In this document: positions 1 to 6,612 of the stretch, piece after piece
How the letters are laid out: every line of letters begins with the position of its first letter
Position numbering within the stretch: position 1 is the stretch's first letter
Assembly: GCA_013205145.1 (NCBI GenBank)
Contig: JABMMV010000219.1
Span: 1-46,475 of the forward strand
DNA length: 46,475 nucleotides
Origin: a bacterium
GTDB taxonomy: Bacteria > Actinomycetota > Acidimicrobiia > Acidimicrobiales > Ilumatobacteraceae
Direction: 5' to 3'
The notes under the pieces: generated by a model
Told to the model about the DNA's origin: nothing
What the model saw: the letters and a program-made list of their open reading frames with translations, nothing else
Database searches by the model: none
Translations under genes and position numbers: made by a program

Positions 1-95
1 GTGTTGAGCTGTTCACCAGCAGCACGTGCAAGTGCAGCGGCAAGCAAATGATCATCGAGTATGAGCTCTTGCGTCAATTCAACGTTTGTGGTCAT
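1..95 (-). CDS. Probable CysQ / inositol-monophosphatase family protein, N-terminus only (partial)
   Basis: The reverse strand encodes the first 31 residues of a protein that runs off the left edge. They begin MTTNVELTQELILDDH and continue into an alanine-rich helix ending AGEQLN. That helix resembles the N-terminal helix of actinobacterial 3'(2'),5'-bisphosphate nucleotidases (CysQ) and related inositol monophosphatases, enzymes that remove a phosphate from PAP or inositol phosphate in the cytoplasm. No catalytic motif lies inside the window, so the family call rests only on this short stretch and is tentative. The ATG (95-93) overlaps the TGA of the preceding small membrane-protein gene as ATGA, which implies translational coupling in the ettA operon. 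Confidence 0.4.
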   Translation of the reverse strand, partial: MTTNVELTQELILDDHLLAAALARAAGEQLN

Positions 96-406
96 GCGGA
101 GCGTTGCCCTAGAGCAATGGCGCGCCGCACAAGGTCGCGAAGGTCTTCTTCTGAAGCACCTTTTTTTACTTGTTCGTCTATTTTTGCTTCGAGGTATTCA
201 GCTTCCACTTCGTTGAAAGCATGAATGCGCTCTTTCGCGGTCACTGTTGAAACAACAATGAGCACAATGGCAGCAGTGGTGGTGATGAGTCCAATGCTGA
301 CGACCCAGCCTTCGTTGTTTCCAGCAATAGACGAAACGATGATGCCAGCGATGCCGCAAACGAAGGTGACAGCGCATGCCCAACGGAAAATCTTGATGCT
401 GGTCAT
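92..406 (-). CDS. Small two-helix membrane protein, unknown function
   Basis: A 104-residue protein that I do not recognise as a named family. Two hydrophobic segments (about residues 8-28 and 35-57) are separated by a short polar turn containing GNNEGW. They are followed by a charged, probably helical cytoplasmic tail (about 58-104) rich in Glu, Lys and Arg. The gene starts 6 bp after the ettA stop and ends in an ATGA overlap with the next gene, so it is the middle gene of a three-gene minus-strand operon. The tail could be a short coiled coil. The reading frame is convincing because of its tight junctions on both sides; function is open. Confidence 0.75.
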   Translation of the reverse strand: MTSIKIFRWACAVTFVCGIAGIIVSSIAGNNEGWVVSIGLITTTAAIVLIVVSTVTAKERIHAFNEVEAEYLEAKIDEQVKKGASEEDLRDLVRRAIALGQRSA

Positions 407-412
407 GGTGTC

Positions 413-2089
413 CTAGCGAGCGATGGGTTTGTACTTAATGCGATGTGGTGTATCGGCAGAAGAACCAAGTTCCTTGCGTCGCCACGATTCGTATTCACTA
501 AAGTTGCCTTCAAACCAACGCACTTGGCTATCGCCTTCAAAGGCGAGAACATGCGTGGCAATACGGTCGAGGAACCAACGGTCGTGGCTGATGACAACGG
601 CGCATCCGGGGAAACTTTCAAGGGCTGTTTCTAGTGCGCGCAAAGTATCGACATCGAGGTCGTTCGTCGGTTCGTCGAGAAGAAGCAGGTTGCCGCCACG
701 CTTCAACAACTTGGCAAGGTGCACGCGGTTTCTTTCTCCACCAGAAAGATCACCCACAAGTTTTTGCTGGTCGCTTCCTTTGAAGTTGAAACTAGACACA
801 TATGCACGGCCATGAATTTCACGACCGCCAACCTTCATGTGCTCTACGCCACCAGTAATTTCTTCGTACACGGTGGCAGCGGCGTCGAGGTTGTCGCGGT
901 TTTGGTCGACATAGCTCAACTGCACAGTGTCACCAACAGTGACAGAGCCGGTATCGGGCGACTCTAAACCTGCAAGCATGCGAAACAGCGTGGTTTTACC
1001 AGCACCGTTCGGGCCGACGATGCCAACAATGCCCGCGGGTGGCAAGGTGAACGACAAGTCGTCAATGAGCAAGCGATCGCCAAAACCCTTTGACAGGTTT
1101 TTCACTTCAATGACGGTGTCACCGAGGCGAGGACCTGACGGAATAGGAATTTCCATGCGGTCGGGTCCGCTTTCAGCAGCTTGCGCTTCGGCGTGCAACT
1201 TTTCATAAGCAGACAAACGTGCTTTACCCTTGGCTTGGCGAGCCTTTGGCGACATCTTGACCCATTCAAGTTCGCGTTGCAGTGAACGAGCACGAGTTTC
1301 GTTTGTCTTGTCTTCTTGCAGAAGTCGTTGTTGTTTTTGTTCTAGCCAACTGGAGTAGTTGCCTTCGAAGGGGAAGCCACGACCGCGATCGAGTTCTAAA
1401 ATCCATTTCGCTACATTGTCGAGGAAGTAACGGTCGTGGGTAATTGCGACCACAGTGCCCGAATATTCCTGAAGAAAGCGCTCAAGCCACAACACGCTCT
1501 CGGCGTCGAGGTGGTTGGTGGGCTCATCGAGCAACAACAAGTCGGGATGGCTCAGCAAGAGTCGACATAATGCAACGCGGCGTGCTTCACCACCAGAGAG
1601 TGTGGTGACGTCGGCGTCGTTCGCTGGGCAGCGCAATGCATCCATCGCAATTTCAACATTGCGGTCGAGGCTCCATGCATCGGCGGCAGCAATTTTGTTC
1701 TCAAGGTCGGCCTGCAGCGCGCCTACTTTTTCGTAGTCGGCATCGGGGTCGGCCCACATGGCCATGACCTCGTCGTAGCGGGTAAGCATGTCGCGAATGG
1801 GGGCAACTCCGTCCATGACGTTTCCAAGAACATCCTTGGTGGGGTCAAGCCGGGGTTCTTGTTCGAGCATGCCAACGCTGAAGCCTGGGGTGAGGCGGGC
1901 TTCGCCGGTGTACTCGTCGTCCATGCCCGCCATGATGCGCAACAGGCTGGACTTACCGCTGCCGTTTGAGCCAATGACGCCAATTTTGGCGCCAGGGTAG
2001 AAGGACAGGGAGATATTTTCCAAAATGGTGCGGTCTGGTGGGTAAAACCGAGCCAGTTTGTAGCAGGTGTATATGAATTCATGTGCCAT
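413..2089 (-). CDS. ettA: Energy-dependent translational throttle protein EttA (ABC-F ATPase)
   Basis: A 558-residue soluble ABC-F protein with two nucleotide-binding domains and no membrane segments. The first Walker A (GSNGSGKS) is near residues 40-47, with LSGGE at about 164-168 and LLDEPTNHLD at about 186-195. A charged linker (about 240-310) acts as the P-site tRNA interaction motif in this family. The second Walker A (GPNGAGKT) is near 358-365, followed by a second LSGGE and LLDEPTNDLD. EttA binds the ribosomal E site and gates the first peptide bonds according to ATP/ADP level (family knowledge). Length is typical. The ATG is preceded by TAACGT nine bases upstream, which may be a -10 box for a leaderless or near-leaderless transcript; an AAGGG is also present. 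It is the first gene of the minus-strand operon at the left edge. Confidence 0.95.
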   Translation of the reverse strand: MAHEFIYTCYKLARFYPPDRTILENISLSFYPGAKIGVIGSNGSGKSSLLRIMAGMDDEYTGEARLTPGFSVGMLEQEPRLDPTKDVLGNVMDGVAPIRDMLTRYDEVMAMWADPDADYEKVGALQADLENKIAAADAWSLDRNVEIAMDALRCPANDADVTTLSGGEARRVALCRLLLSHPDLLLLDEPTNHLDAESVLWLERFLQEYSGTVVAITHDRYFLDNVAKWILELDRGRGFPFEGNYSSWLEQKQQRLLQEDKTNETRARSLQRELEWVKMSPKARQAKGKARLSAYEKLHAEAQAAESGPDRMEIPIPSGPRLGDTVIEVKNLSKGFGDRLLIDDLSFTLPPAGIVGIVGPNGAGKTTLFRMLAGLESPDTGSVTVGDTVQLSYVDQNRDNLDAAATVYEEITGGVEHMKVGGREIHGRAYVSSFNFKGSDQQKLVGDLSGGERNRVHLAKLLKRGGNLLLLDEPTNDLDVDTLRALETALESFPGCAVVISHDRWFLDRIATHVLAFEGDSQVRWFEGNFSEYESWRRKELGSSADTPHRIKYKPIAR

Positions 2090-2098
2090 GGCGCCCTT

Positions 2099-2104
2099 AC
2101 GTTA
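2099..2104 (-). promoter_or_regulatory. Candidate -10 box of ettA (TAACGT)
   Basis: On the minus strand TAACGT lies nine bases before the ettA ATG, matching the TANNNT box seen before many genes here. An AAGGG sits between box and start, so either leaderless or SD-led initiation is possible. Confidence 0.35.
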
Positions 2105-2185
2105 CCCGCCTTCGGCAATGAAGGGTGGTACGTTTCAGGTGTTATCTTTTTCAGGTTTTCTGAACGACACAAAGGGGCATACAAA

Positions 2186-2944
2186 ATGGAGTTGCTGACT
2201 CGCGACTACCTCGGAAACTTTGGCTTCCGCTATCTGCACATCGTGGCCGGCATTTGCTGGATCGGTTTGCTTTATTACTTCAACCTCGTTCAGGTGCCAG
2301 CCTTTGCTGCATTTGGCGATGAGGGCAAGGCGCGCAACATCGCTATCGACAAAGTGGCTCGTCGCGCTTTGTGGTGGTTCCGTTGGGCAGCTATTGCCAC
2401 TTTGGTCACCGGCATTCTCATTACCGGTCTGGTGAAGAACTACTTCAAAGACTTCATGACCAGCGATTCGGGTCTGGGAATTGGTCACAACGTGGCTATC
2501 AGTATTGGAATGGTGCTGGGTATTCTCATGGCCGCCAACGTGTGGATGGTTATTTGGAAGAACCAAAAAATTGTTCTTGCTAACGCGGCAAATGTGCTTG
2601 CCGGTGGAGAAGCAAACCCTGCCGCTCCTGCAGCAGGTCGTAGGGCACTTCTTGCCTCGCGGCAGAACTTCATTTTCTCGTTCTCCATGTTGTTCTTCAT
2701 GGTGGGTGCAGCACACTTCTACAGCGGTGCATTTGCTGGTGCCACTAGTGGCAATGCGTGGACATTCTTCATTATTGGAGTTGTCATCACAGCTATTTTT
2801 CAAATCAATGCATTAGGTCTTCTTGGCGGTACTGCAGCAACCAACAAGTTGCTCTGGCCATATGAAAGTCACAAAAATGCCCTCATCACCGGTGGCGTGC
2901 TGTTGCTCGTATTGTGGATCTTGTCGGAAATTCTTCTCGGCTAA
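2186..2944 (+). CDS. Urate-oxidase N-terminal (PuuD-like) family membrane protein
   Basis: A 252-residue polytopic membrane protein. The N-terminal helix has the pattern HIVAGICWIGLLYYFNLVQV, which resembles the Urate_ox_N domain found in membrane-bound urate hydroxylase PuuD and related proteins. About seven hydrophobic segments are visible, the last ending at the C-terminus (ILSEILLG). Classical PuuD carries a C-terminal cytochrome c domain with a CxxCH motif. None is present, so electron transfer would need a partner and urate oxidation should not be assumed. No other purine-catabolism gene is nearby. I start at ATG 2186 because AAAGGGG sits eight bases upstream and homology begins there; the 35 extra residues of the longer ORF look non-coding. 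A hairpin terminator follows directly. Confidence 0.75.
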   Translation: MELLTRDYLGNFGFRYLHIVAGICWIGLLYYFNLVQVPAFAAFGDEGKARNIAIDKVARRALWWFRWAAIATLVTGILITGLVKNYFKDFMTSDSGLGIGHNVAISIGMVLGILMAANVWMVIWKNQKIVLANAANVLAGGEANPAAPAAGRRALLASRQNFIFSFSMLFFMVGAAHFYSGAFAGATSGNAWTFFIIGVVITAIFQINALGLLGGTAATNKLLWPYESHKNALITGGVLLLVLWILSEILLG

Positions 2945-2963
2945 TTCACTTTTCGCTCTAGTC

Positions 2964-2995
2964 AAAAAACCCTCGGCTGTAGCTGGGGGTTTTTT
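2964..2995 (+). terminator. Rho-independent terminator, A-tract and T-tract on opposite sides
   Basis: AAAAAACCCTCGGC, loop TGTA, GCTGGGGGTTTTTT. The eight-pair stem contains two G-T wobbles and is flanked by matching A and T runs, so it can also work in reverse. It follows the Urate_ox_N gene by about 20 bases and insulates it from the downstream phyH gene. Confidence 0.85.
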
Positions 2996-3022
2996 GTTTA
3001 TATGACCTGTTACGGTGACAAT
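2994..3022 (+). promoter_or_regulatory. Candidate promoter for the phytanoyl-CoA dioxygenase family gene
   Basis: TTGTTT (2994-2999) and GACAAT (3017-3022) are separated by exactly 17 bases and lie just after the terminator, about 23 bases before the start codon. The match to -35/-10 consensus is moderate and the -35 overlaps the terminator T-run. Confidence 0.35.
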
Positions 3023-3044
3023 TCCCCAGTGATTGTGGAGAACC

Positions 3045-3917
3045 ATGAGTTCAGTAGTAACGGTGGAGTCCACCGCACCGATTGGTGAGATTCTTGACGT
3101 AATGAAGCGCGATGGCGCTGTCATTGTGGCAAACCTCTTATCGAGCGATTTGGTGCAACGACTTCGCAATGACCTCGATGTGGTCACGCAGAACATGCAC
3201 GTGGGCACGCGCAGCGGCGACCCCATTGTTGAGAAGTTTTGGGGAACCAATACAAAACGTTTTGGGCGACTCGCAGAACGCAGTCCAGCATTTATTGAAG
3301 TGCTCACAAACCCGCTCATGACGGCAATCAGCGATGAACTCATATTGGGGAGTGCAGTTGACTGGTGGTTGAACTCGGCGCAAATGATGGTCATTGGGCC
3401 TGGTCAAGAGGCTCAGGTATTGCACCGCGATGTGAACAACTGGCCGTTTTTTGAAACCCCCGCATCACCTGAAGTGACCGTCAGTTGGATGCTTGCACTT
3501 GGTGCATTCACAAAAGAGAACGGTGCAACAAACGTTGTTCCGGGAAGTCACTTGTGGAAAGATTTTTCAGATCGGTCGTGCGAACATCTGGTGGTGCAGG
3601 CTGAAATGGCCGCTGGCAGTGGACTTCTCTACGCCGGTCGTGCGCTCCATGGTGGAGGGGCAAATACCTCGGTTGACAACTGGCGCATGGGAATGCATGT
3701 GTCGCATGTAGTGGGTTGGCTGACGCCTGAAGAGGCTCTCCCCATTGCGAACCCATGGGAGCTTGTGCGGAAGTTCAGCCCAGAGGTGCAAAGACGCTTG
3801 GGCTGGCGCTGTTACGAAGCCGATTCTGTGAACTCGGGGCGTTTATGGACAATTGACTATGAAGACATTGTTTTGGGCATGGGTCTCGAGGAAAATACGT
3901 CAGACGAAATCGCCTAA
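3045..3917 (+). CDS. Phytanoyl-CoA dioxygenase (PhyH) family Fe(II)/2-oxoglutarate oxygenase
   Basis: A 290-residue protein with a PhyH-type double-stranded beta-helix. The iron triad is visible as His127-x-Asp129 in LHRDVNNWP and a distal His202 in ALHGGGANTS. Arg214 in DNWRMGMH fits the residue that binds the 2-oxoglutarate carboxylate. The GATNVVPGSH stretch is typical of the family. These enzymes hydroxylate diverse substrates using O2 and 2-oxoglutarate; substrate cannot be read from sequence. The start at ATG 3045 has GGAG four bases before it and is preferred to the TTG at 3033. The downstream Mo-oxidoreductase begins 36 bp later on the same strand, so the two may form an operon acting on one substrate (inference). 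Confidence 0.85.
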   Translation: MSSVVTVESTAPIGEILDVMKRDGAVIVANLLSSDLVQRLRNDLDVVTQNMHVGTRSGDPIVEKFWGTNTKRFGRLAERSPAFIEVLTNPLMTAISDELILGSAVDWWLNSAQMMVIGPGQEAQVLHRDVNNWPFFETPASPEVTVSWMLALGAFTKENGATNVVPGSHLWKDFSDRSCEHLVVQAEMAAGSGLLYAGRALHGGGANTSVDNWRMGMHVSHVVGWLTPEEALPIANPWELVRKFSPEVQRRLGWRCYEADSVNSGRLWTIDYEDIVLGMGLEENTSDEIA

Positions 3918-3953
3918 GGTGTAGTTGCGCAGTGAAATTGCCAAGGGGGAAAC

Positions 3954-6110
3954 ATGAGCATTGAAACACGACGTACTTTTTGTCGGTTCTGTCACGCAGG
4001 TTGTGCCATCGACGTTGATGTTGACACCGTGAGCAATGCAGTGCTTGGTGTTCATGGCGTGCAAGACGACCCCATGTATGAGGGTTACACGTGTGTGAAA
4101 GGTCGCAACTTGGGCGGCCAACATGAGCACCCTGGTCGATTGCGTACCAGCTTGAAGCGCACAGGCGATGTGCTGAGCCCTATTGATACCAACATTGCTT
4201 TCGATGAAATTGCTGACAAGGTCGCGGGCATTTTAGAAAAGTACGGACCACGTTCTATTGCCACTTATTGCGGTACTGCTGCGTATCAAAATGCAACCGG
4301 CCTTCCCATTGCTGCTGCATTCCACAATGCAATTGGTTCAGAGAGTTTTTACACTTCTTCATCTATCGACCAACCAGGCAAGGCAATTGCACCGCTACGT
4401 CACGGAGCATGGGCTGCAGGTGTACAAGGTTTTGAAACCGCCGACGTTGCCATGGTCATTGGGTGCAACACGCTGGTCAGCACTTTTGGTTACCCAGGTG
4501 GCATTCCAGGGTTCAACCCGCTCGTACGATTACGTCAAGCAAAAGAACGTGGTTTGTATCTTATTGTCATTGACCCACGCTTTACCGAAGTAGCGCATTA
4601 TGCCGATTTGTATTTGCCAGTGCGTGCGGGTGAAGACCCCACTTTGCTTGCCGGCATTATTCGTCAAATTCTTGCCACCGATGCGTACGACAAAGATTTT
4701 TGTGGTCGGTATGTAAACGGCCTCGACGAACTACGTATTGCGGTCGACCCATTCACCCTCGACTATGTCAGCCAGCGCGCAGGCGTAGAGCAAGCACTCA
4801 TTGTCACTGCTGCTCAAAAGTTTGCAGAAGGTCCGCGTGGGGCAGTTACTACCGGCACGGGGCCCGACATGGCGCCGCACTCGTCACTCACCGAGCATTT
4901 GGTGTTGGCATTGAACACCTTGTGTGGCCGTTACAACCGCGAAGGCGAAACGATGTACAACCCAGGTGGTCTCATGACCCCTCCTGGGCAAATACGAGCA
5001 GGTGTTATTCCTCCGAAGCCAGAGATGCTCACGAAGGGCTCGAAGTCGCGGATGCGTGACATTTATATGCAGCGTGGGCAGGCAGCCACATCAACGCTTG
5101 CAGAAGAAATTTTGTTAGAAGGCGAAGGGCAAATTCGTGCGCTCTTTACCTTGGGTGGAAACCCTGTGGTGTCGTGGCCAGACCAACGCACCACGGTGGA
5201 AGCATTGCGTGCTCTCGACTTGCATGTGCTCATGGATGTACACGTATCGCCGTCGGCGCAACTTGCCCATTACGTCATTGCGAGCACGTTGAGTTTGGAA
5301 CGACCCGATGTGCCAACCACCATTGACCGTTGGTTCGATCAGCCGTATCAGCACTACACCCCGGCTGTTTTGGAAATGCGTGGCGATATTCGCCAAGAGT
5401 GGCAGGTATATACCGAAGTTGCGGGGCGACTTGGTATCACCATCAAGATGCCAGGTGGAGACATCACACCGGGAATGCAACTCACGGGCGACGATGTGCT
5501 CGATCTCATTTATGCCAATGCGAAGTTGCCACTAATGGAATTGCGCAAACACGTGGGTGGCCATCTTTTCCCTGAGTACATCACCACAGTTCAGCCAGCA
5601 GACCCAACAAGCCAGGCCCGGTTAGAAATGGTTCCGGCAGGTATTGCTGAAGAGATGAACGACGTATTCCGCGAGTCGTCGTCGGGTGCAGTCATTCATG
5701 GTTTCGACCCCGAAGTGCACACGTTCCGGATGACCACGCGGCGCTTAAAGAGCGTGTTCAACTCATCTGGTCGGGAAGTTGAAAAACTGCGCTCGCGCGA
5801 AGGAACCAACTTTGCGCACGTGAACTCGTTAGACCTTGCCGAACTAGGTATTGCCGATGGCGACACCATTGAAGTTGCTTCACCGAAGGGTTCCATTAAG
5901 GCAGTGGTGAAATCGGCTGACGATGTGCGCCGAGGCATGGTGTCACTGGCACATGCCTGGGGAGGGTTGCCCGACACGCCTAACGATTTGTCGGTAGTGG
6001 GCTCAACAACCGGCGCGCTCATTGACCTGCAAAGTGGCTATGACCCCATTACGGGTATTCCAGTGATGAGCGCAATACCGGTGGCGTTGCGCGCCGTTCC
6101 TGTTAGCTAA
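3954..6110 (+). CDS. Molybdopterin oxidoreductase, DMSO-reductase superfamily catalytic subunit
   Basis: A 718-residue bis-MGD enzyme. The N-terminal 4Fe-4S domain has ligands C10-x2-C13-x3-C17-x29-C47 (CRFCHAGC and YTCVKG). The Molybdopterin domain includes VIGCNTLVS, IDPRFTEVAHYADLYL and GNPVVSWPD. The C-terminal molydop-binding beta barrel runs from about residue 585 (TRRLKSVFNSSGR, NSLDLAELGI, LAHAWGGLP). There is no twin-arginine signal, so it is probably cytoplasmic. The expected molybdenum-ligand region reads SSSIDQPGK, suggesting a serine rather than cysteine or selenocysteine ligand, but this needs alignment. No FeS or membrane subunit gene is adjacent, so the electron partner is unknown. 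AAGGGGG precedes the ATG. Its 3' end overlaps the convergent cupredoxin gene by eight bases. Substrate unknown. Confidence 0.85.
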   Translation: MSIETRRTFCRFCHAGCAIDVDVDTVSNAVLGVHGVQDDPMYEGYTCVKGRNLGGQHEHPGRLRTSLKRTGDVLSPIDTNIAFDEIADKVAGILEKYGPRSIATYCGTAAYQNATGLPIAAAFHNAIGSESFYTSSSIDQPGKAIAPLRHGAWAAGVQGFETADVAMVIGCNTLVSTFGYPGGIPGFNPLVRLRQAKERGLYLIVIDPRFTEVAHYADLYLPVRAGEDPTLLAGIIRQILATDAYDKDFCGRYVNGLDELRIAVDPFTLDYVSQRAGVEQALIVTAAQKFAEGPRGAVTTGTGPDMAPHSSLTEHLVLALNTLCGRYNREGETMYNPGGLMTPPGQIRAGVIPPKPEMLTKGSKSRMRDIYMQRGQAATSTLAEEILLEGEGQIRALFTLGGNPVVSWPDQRTTVEALRALDLHVLMDVHVSPSAQLAHYVIASTLSLERPDVPTTIDRWFDQPYQHYTPAVLEMRGDIRQEWQVYTEVAGRLGITIKMPGGDITPGMQLTGDDVLDLIYANAKLPLMELRKHVGGHLFPEYITTVQPADPTSQARLEMVPAGIAEEMNDVFRESSSGAVIHGFDPEVHTFRMTTRRLKSVFNSSGREVEKLRSREGTNFAHVNSLDLAELGIADGDTIEVASPKGSIKAVVKSADDVRRGMVSLAHAWGGLPDTPNDLSVVGSTTGALIDLQSGYDPITGIPVMSAIPVALRAVPVS

Positions 6111-6492
6111 CGGTGAGGGTTGCTTTCATATTTTGGTGTCCAGGGACATCGCAAATAACGGTGTAGCTACCGGCGGCCAAATTAATTTCGCCGACGTCAA
6201 CTGCACCTTCTTCAGCGACAACAAGTTTGAAGTTGGGTACTTTGATGCCGTCTTGAACGATGAGCAACGTGTGGCGAACAGTGTCTTCATTGACCGTCAC
6301 AACTTTTACATTGCCTGCAGCGGCTTAATATTCACTTTTATCGAAGCGAATGGATTTGACGTTCTTCACAATGAGGCCTGCGTCGCTCGGAATGGTTTGG
6401 GCTGGGGCAGAGGTTCCGCCACCACAGGCCGACAGGGCGGAAATAGCGATAAGAGCAGCAAAAACGTTGCGTAATGAGAGGCGATGGGTCAT
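6103..6492 (-). pseudogene. Cupredoxin-domain lipoprotein interrupted by an in-frame TAA
   Basis: Read through one stop, the minus strand gives a 129-residue protein. Residues 1-23 are a lipoprotein signal ending in the lipobox LSAC, with Cys23 as the lipidation site. From about residue 40 follows a cupredoxin-like domain. Type-1 copper ligands are all present: His74 (RHTLLI), Cys114 (VICDVPGH), His119 and Met122. Codon 56 (6327-6325) is TAA, in the same frame as both halves; a single C-to-T change from CAA (Gln) would explain it. The ORF track shows only the second half (6103-6300, 65 aa). The promoter looks intact (TAGAGT six bases before the ATG). Options are a true nonsense mutation, a sequencing or assembly error, or, least likely, readthrough. 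The protein would be an outer-face electron-transfer protein. Confidence 0.8.
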
Positions 6493-6498
6493 GAGTGA

Positions 6499-6528
6499 AC
6501 TCTACAAGTGGAATCTTGTCGATGTCCA
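6499..6528 (-). promoter_or_regulatory. Promoter of the cupredoxin lipoprotein gene (leaderless)
   Basis: On the minus strand TGGACA (6528-6523, five of six matches to TTGACA), an 18-base spacer and TAGAGT (6504-6499) are followed by six bases and the ATG at 6492. No Shine-Dalgarno is present, so transcription probably starts at or next to the start codon. Confidence 0.6.
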
Positions 6529-6598
6529 CAGGGGTGTATGAAAAGGGACTTTCTACGCAGCCCTGCTTTTGAAGACAGTTGTGACGAGGGGCGAAGAC

Positions 6599-6604
6599 TA
6601 CGAT
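6599..6604 (+). promoter_or_regulatory. Candidate -10 box of kgd (TACGAT)
   Basis: TACGAT lies eight bases before ATG 6613 with no good Shine-Dalgarno between. The geometry matches other leaderless genes in the window and supports the chosen kgd start; no clear -35 is visible. Confidence 0.4.
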
Positions 6605-6612
6605 CTGAAGCG

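Noticed and set aside
2081-2185. Upstream 35 codons of the Urate_ox_N ORF
   Set aside because: No homology there and a good Shine-Dalgarno lies before ATG 2186.
2135-2803. 222-residue minus-strand ORF opposite the Urate_ox_N gene
   Set aside because: Composition is unlike any protein family, there is no start signal, and it is the complement of a clear membrane protein.
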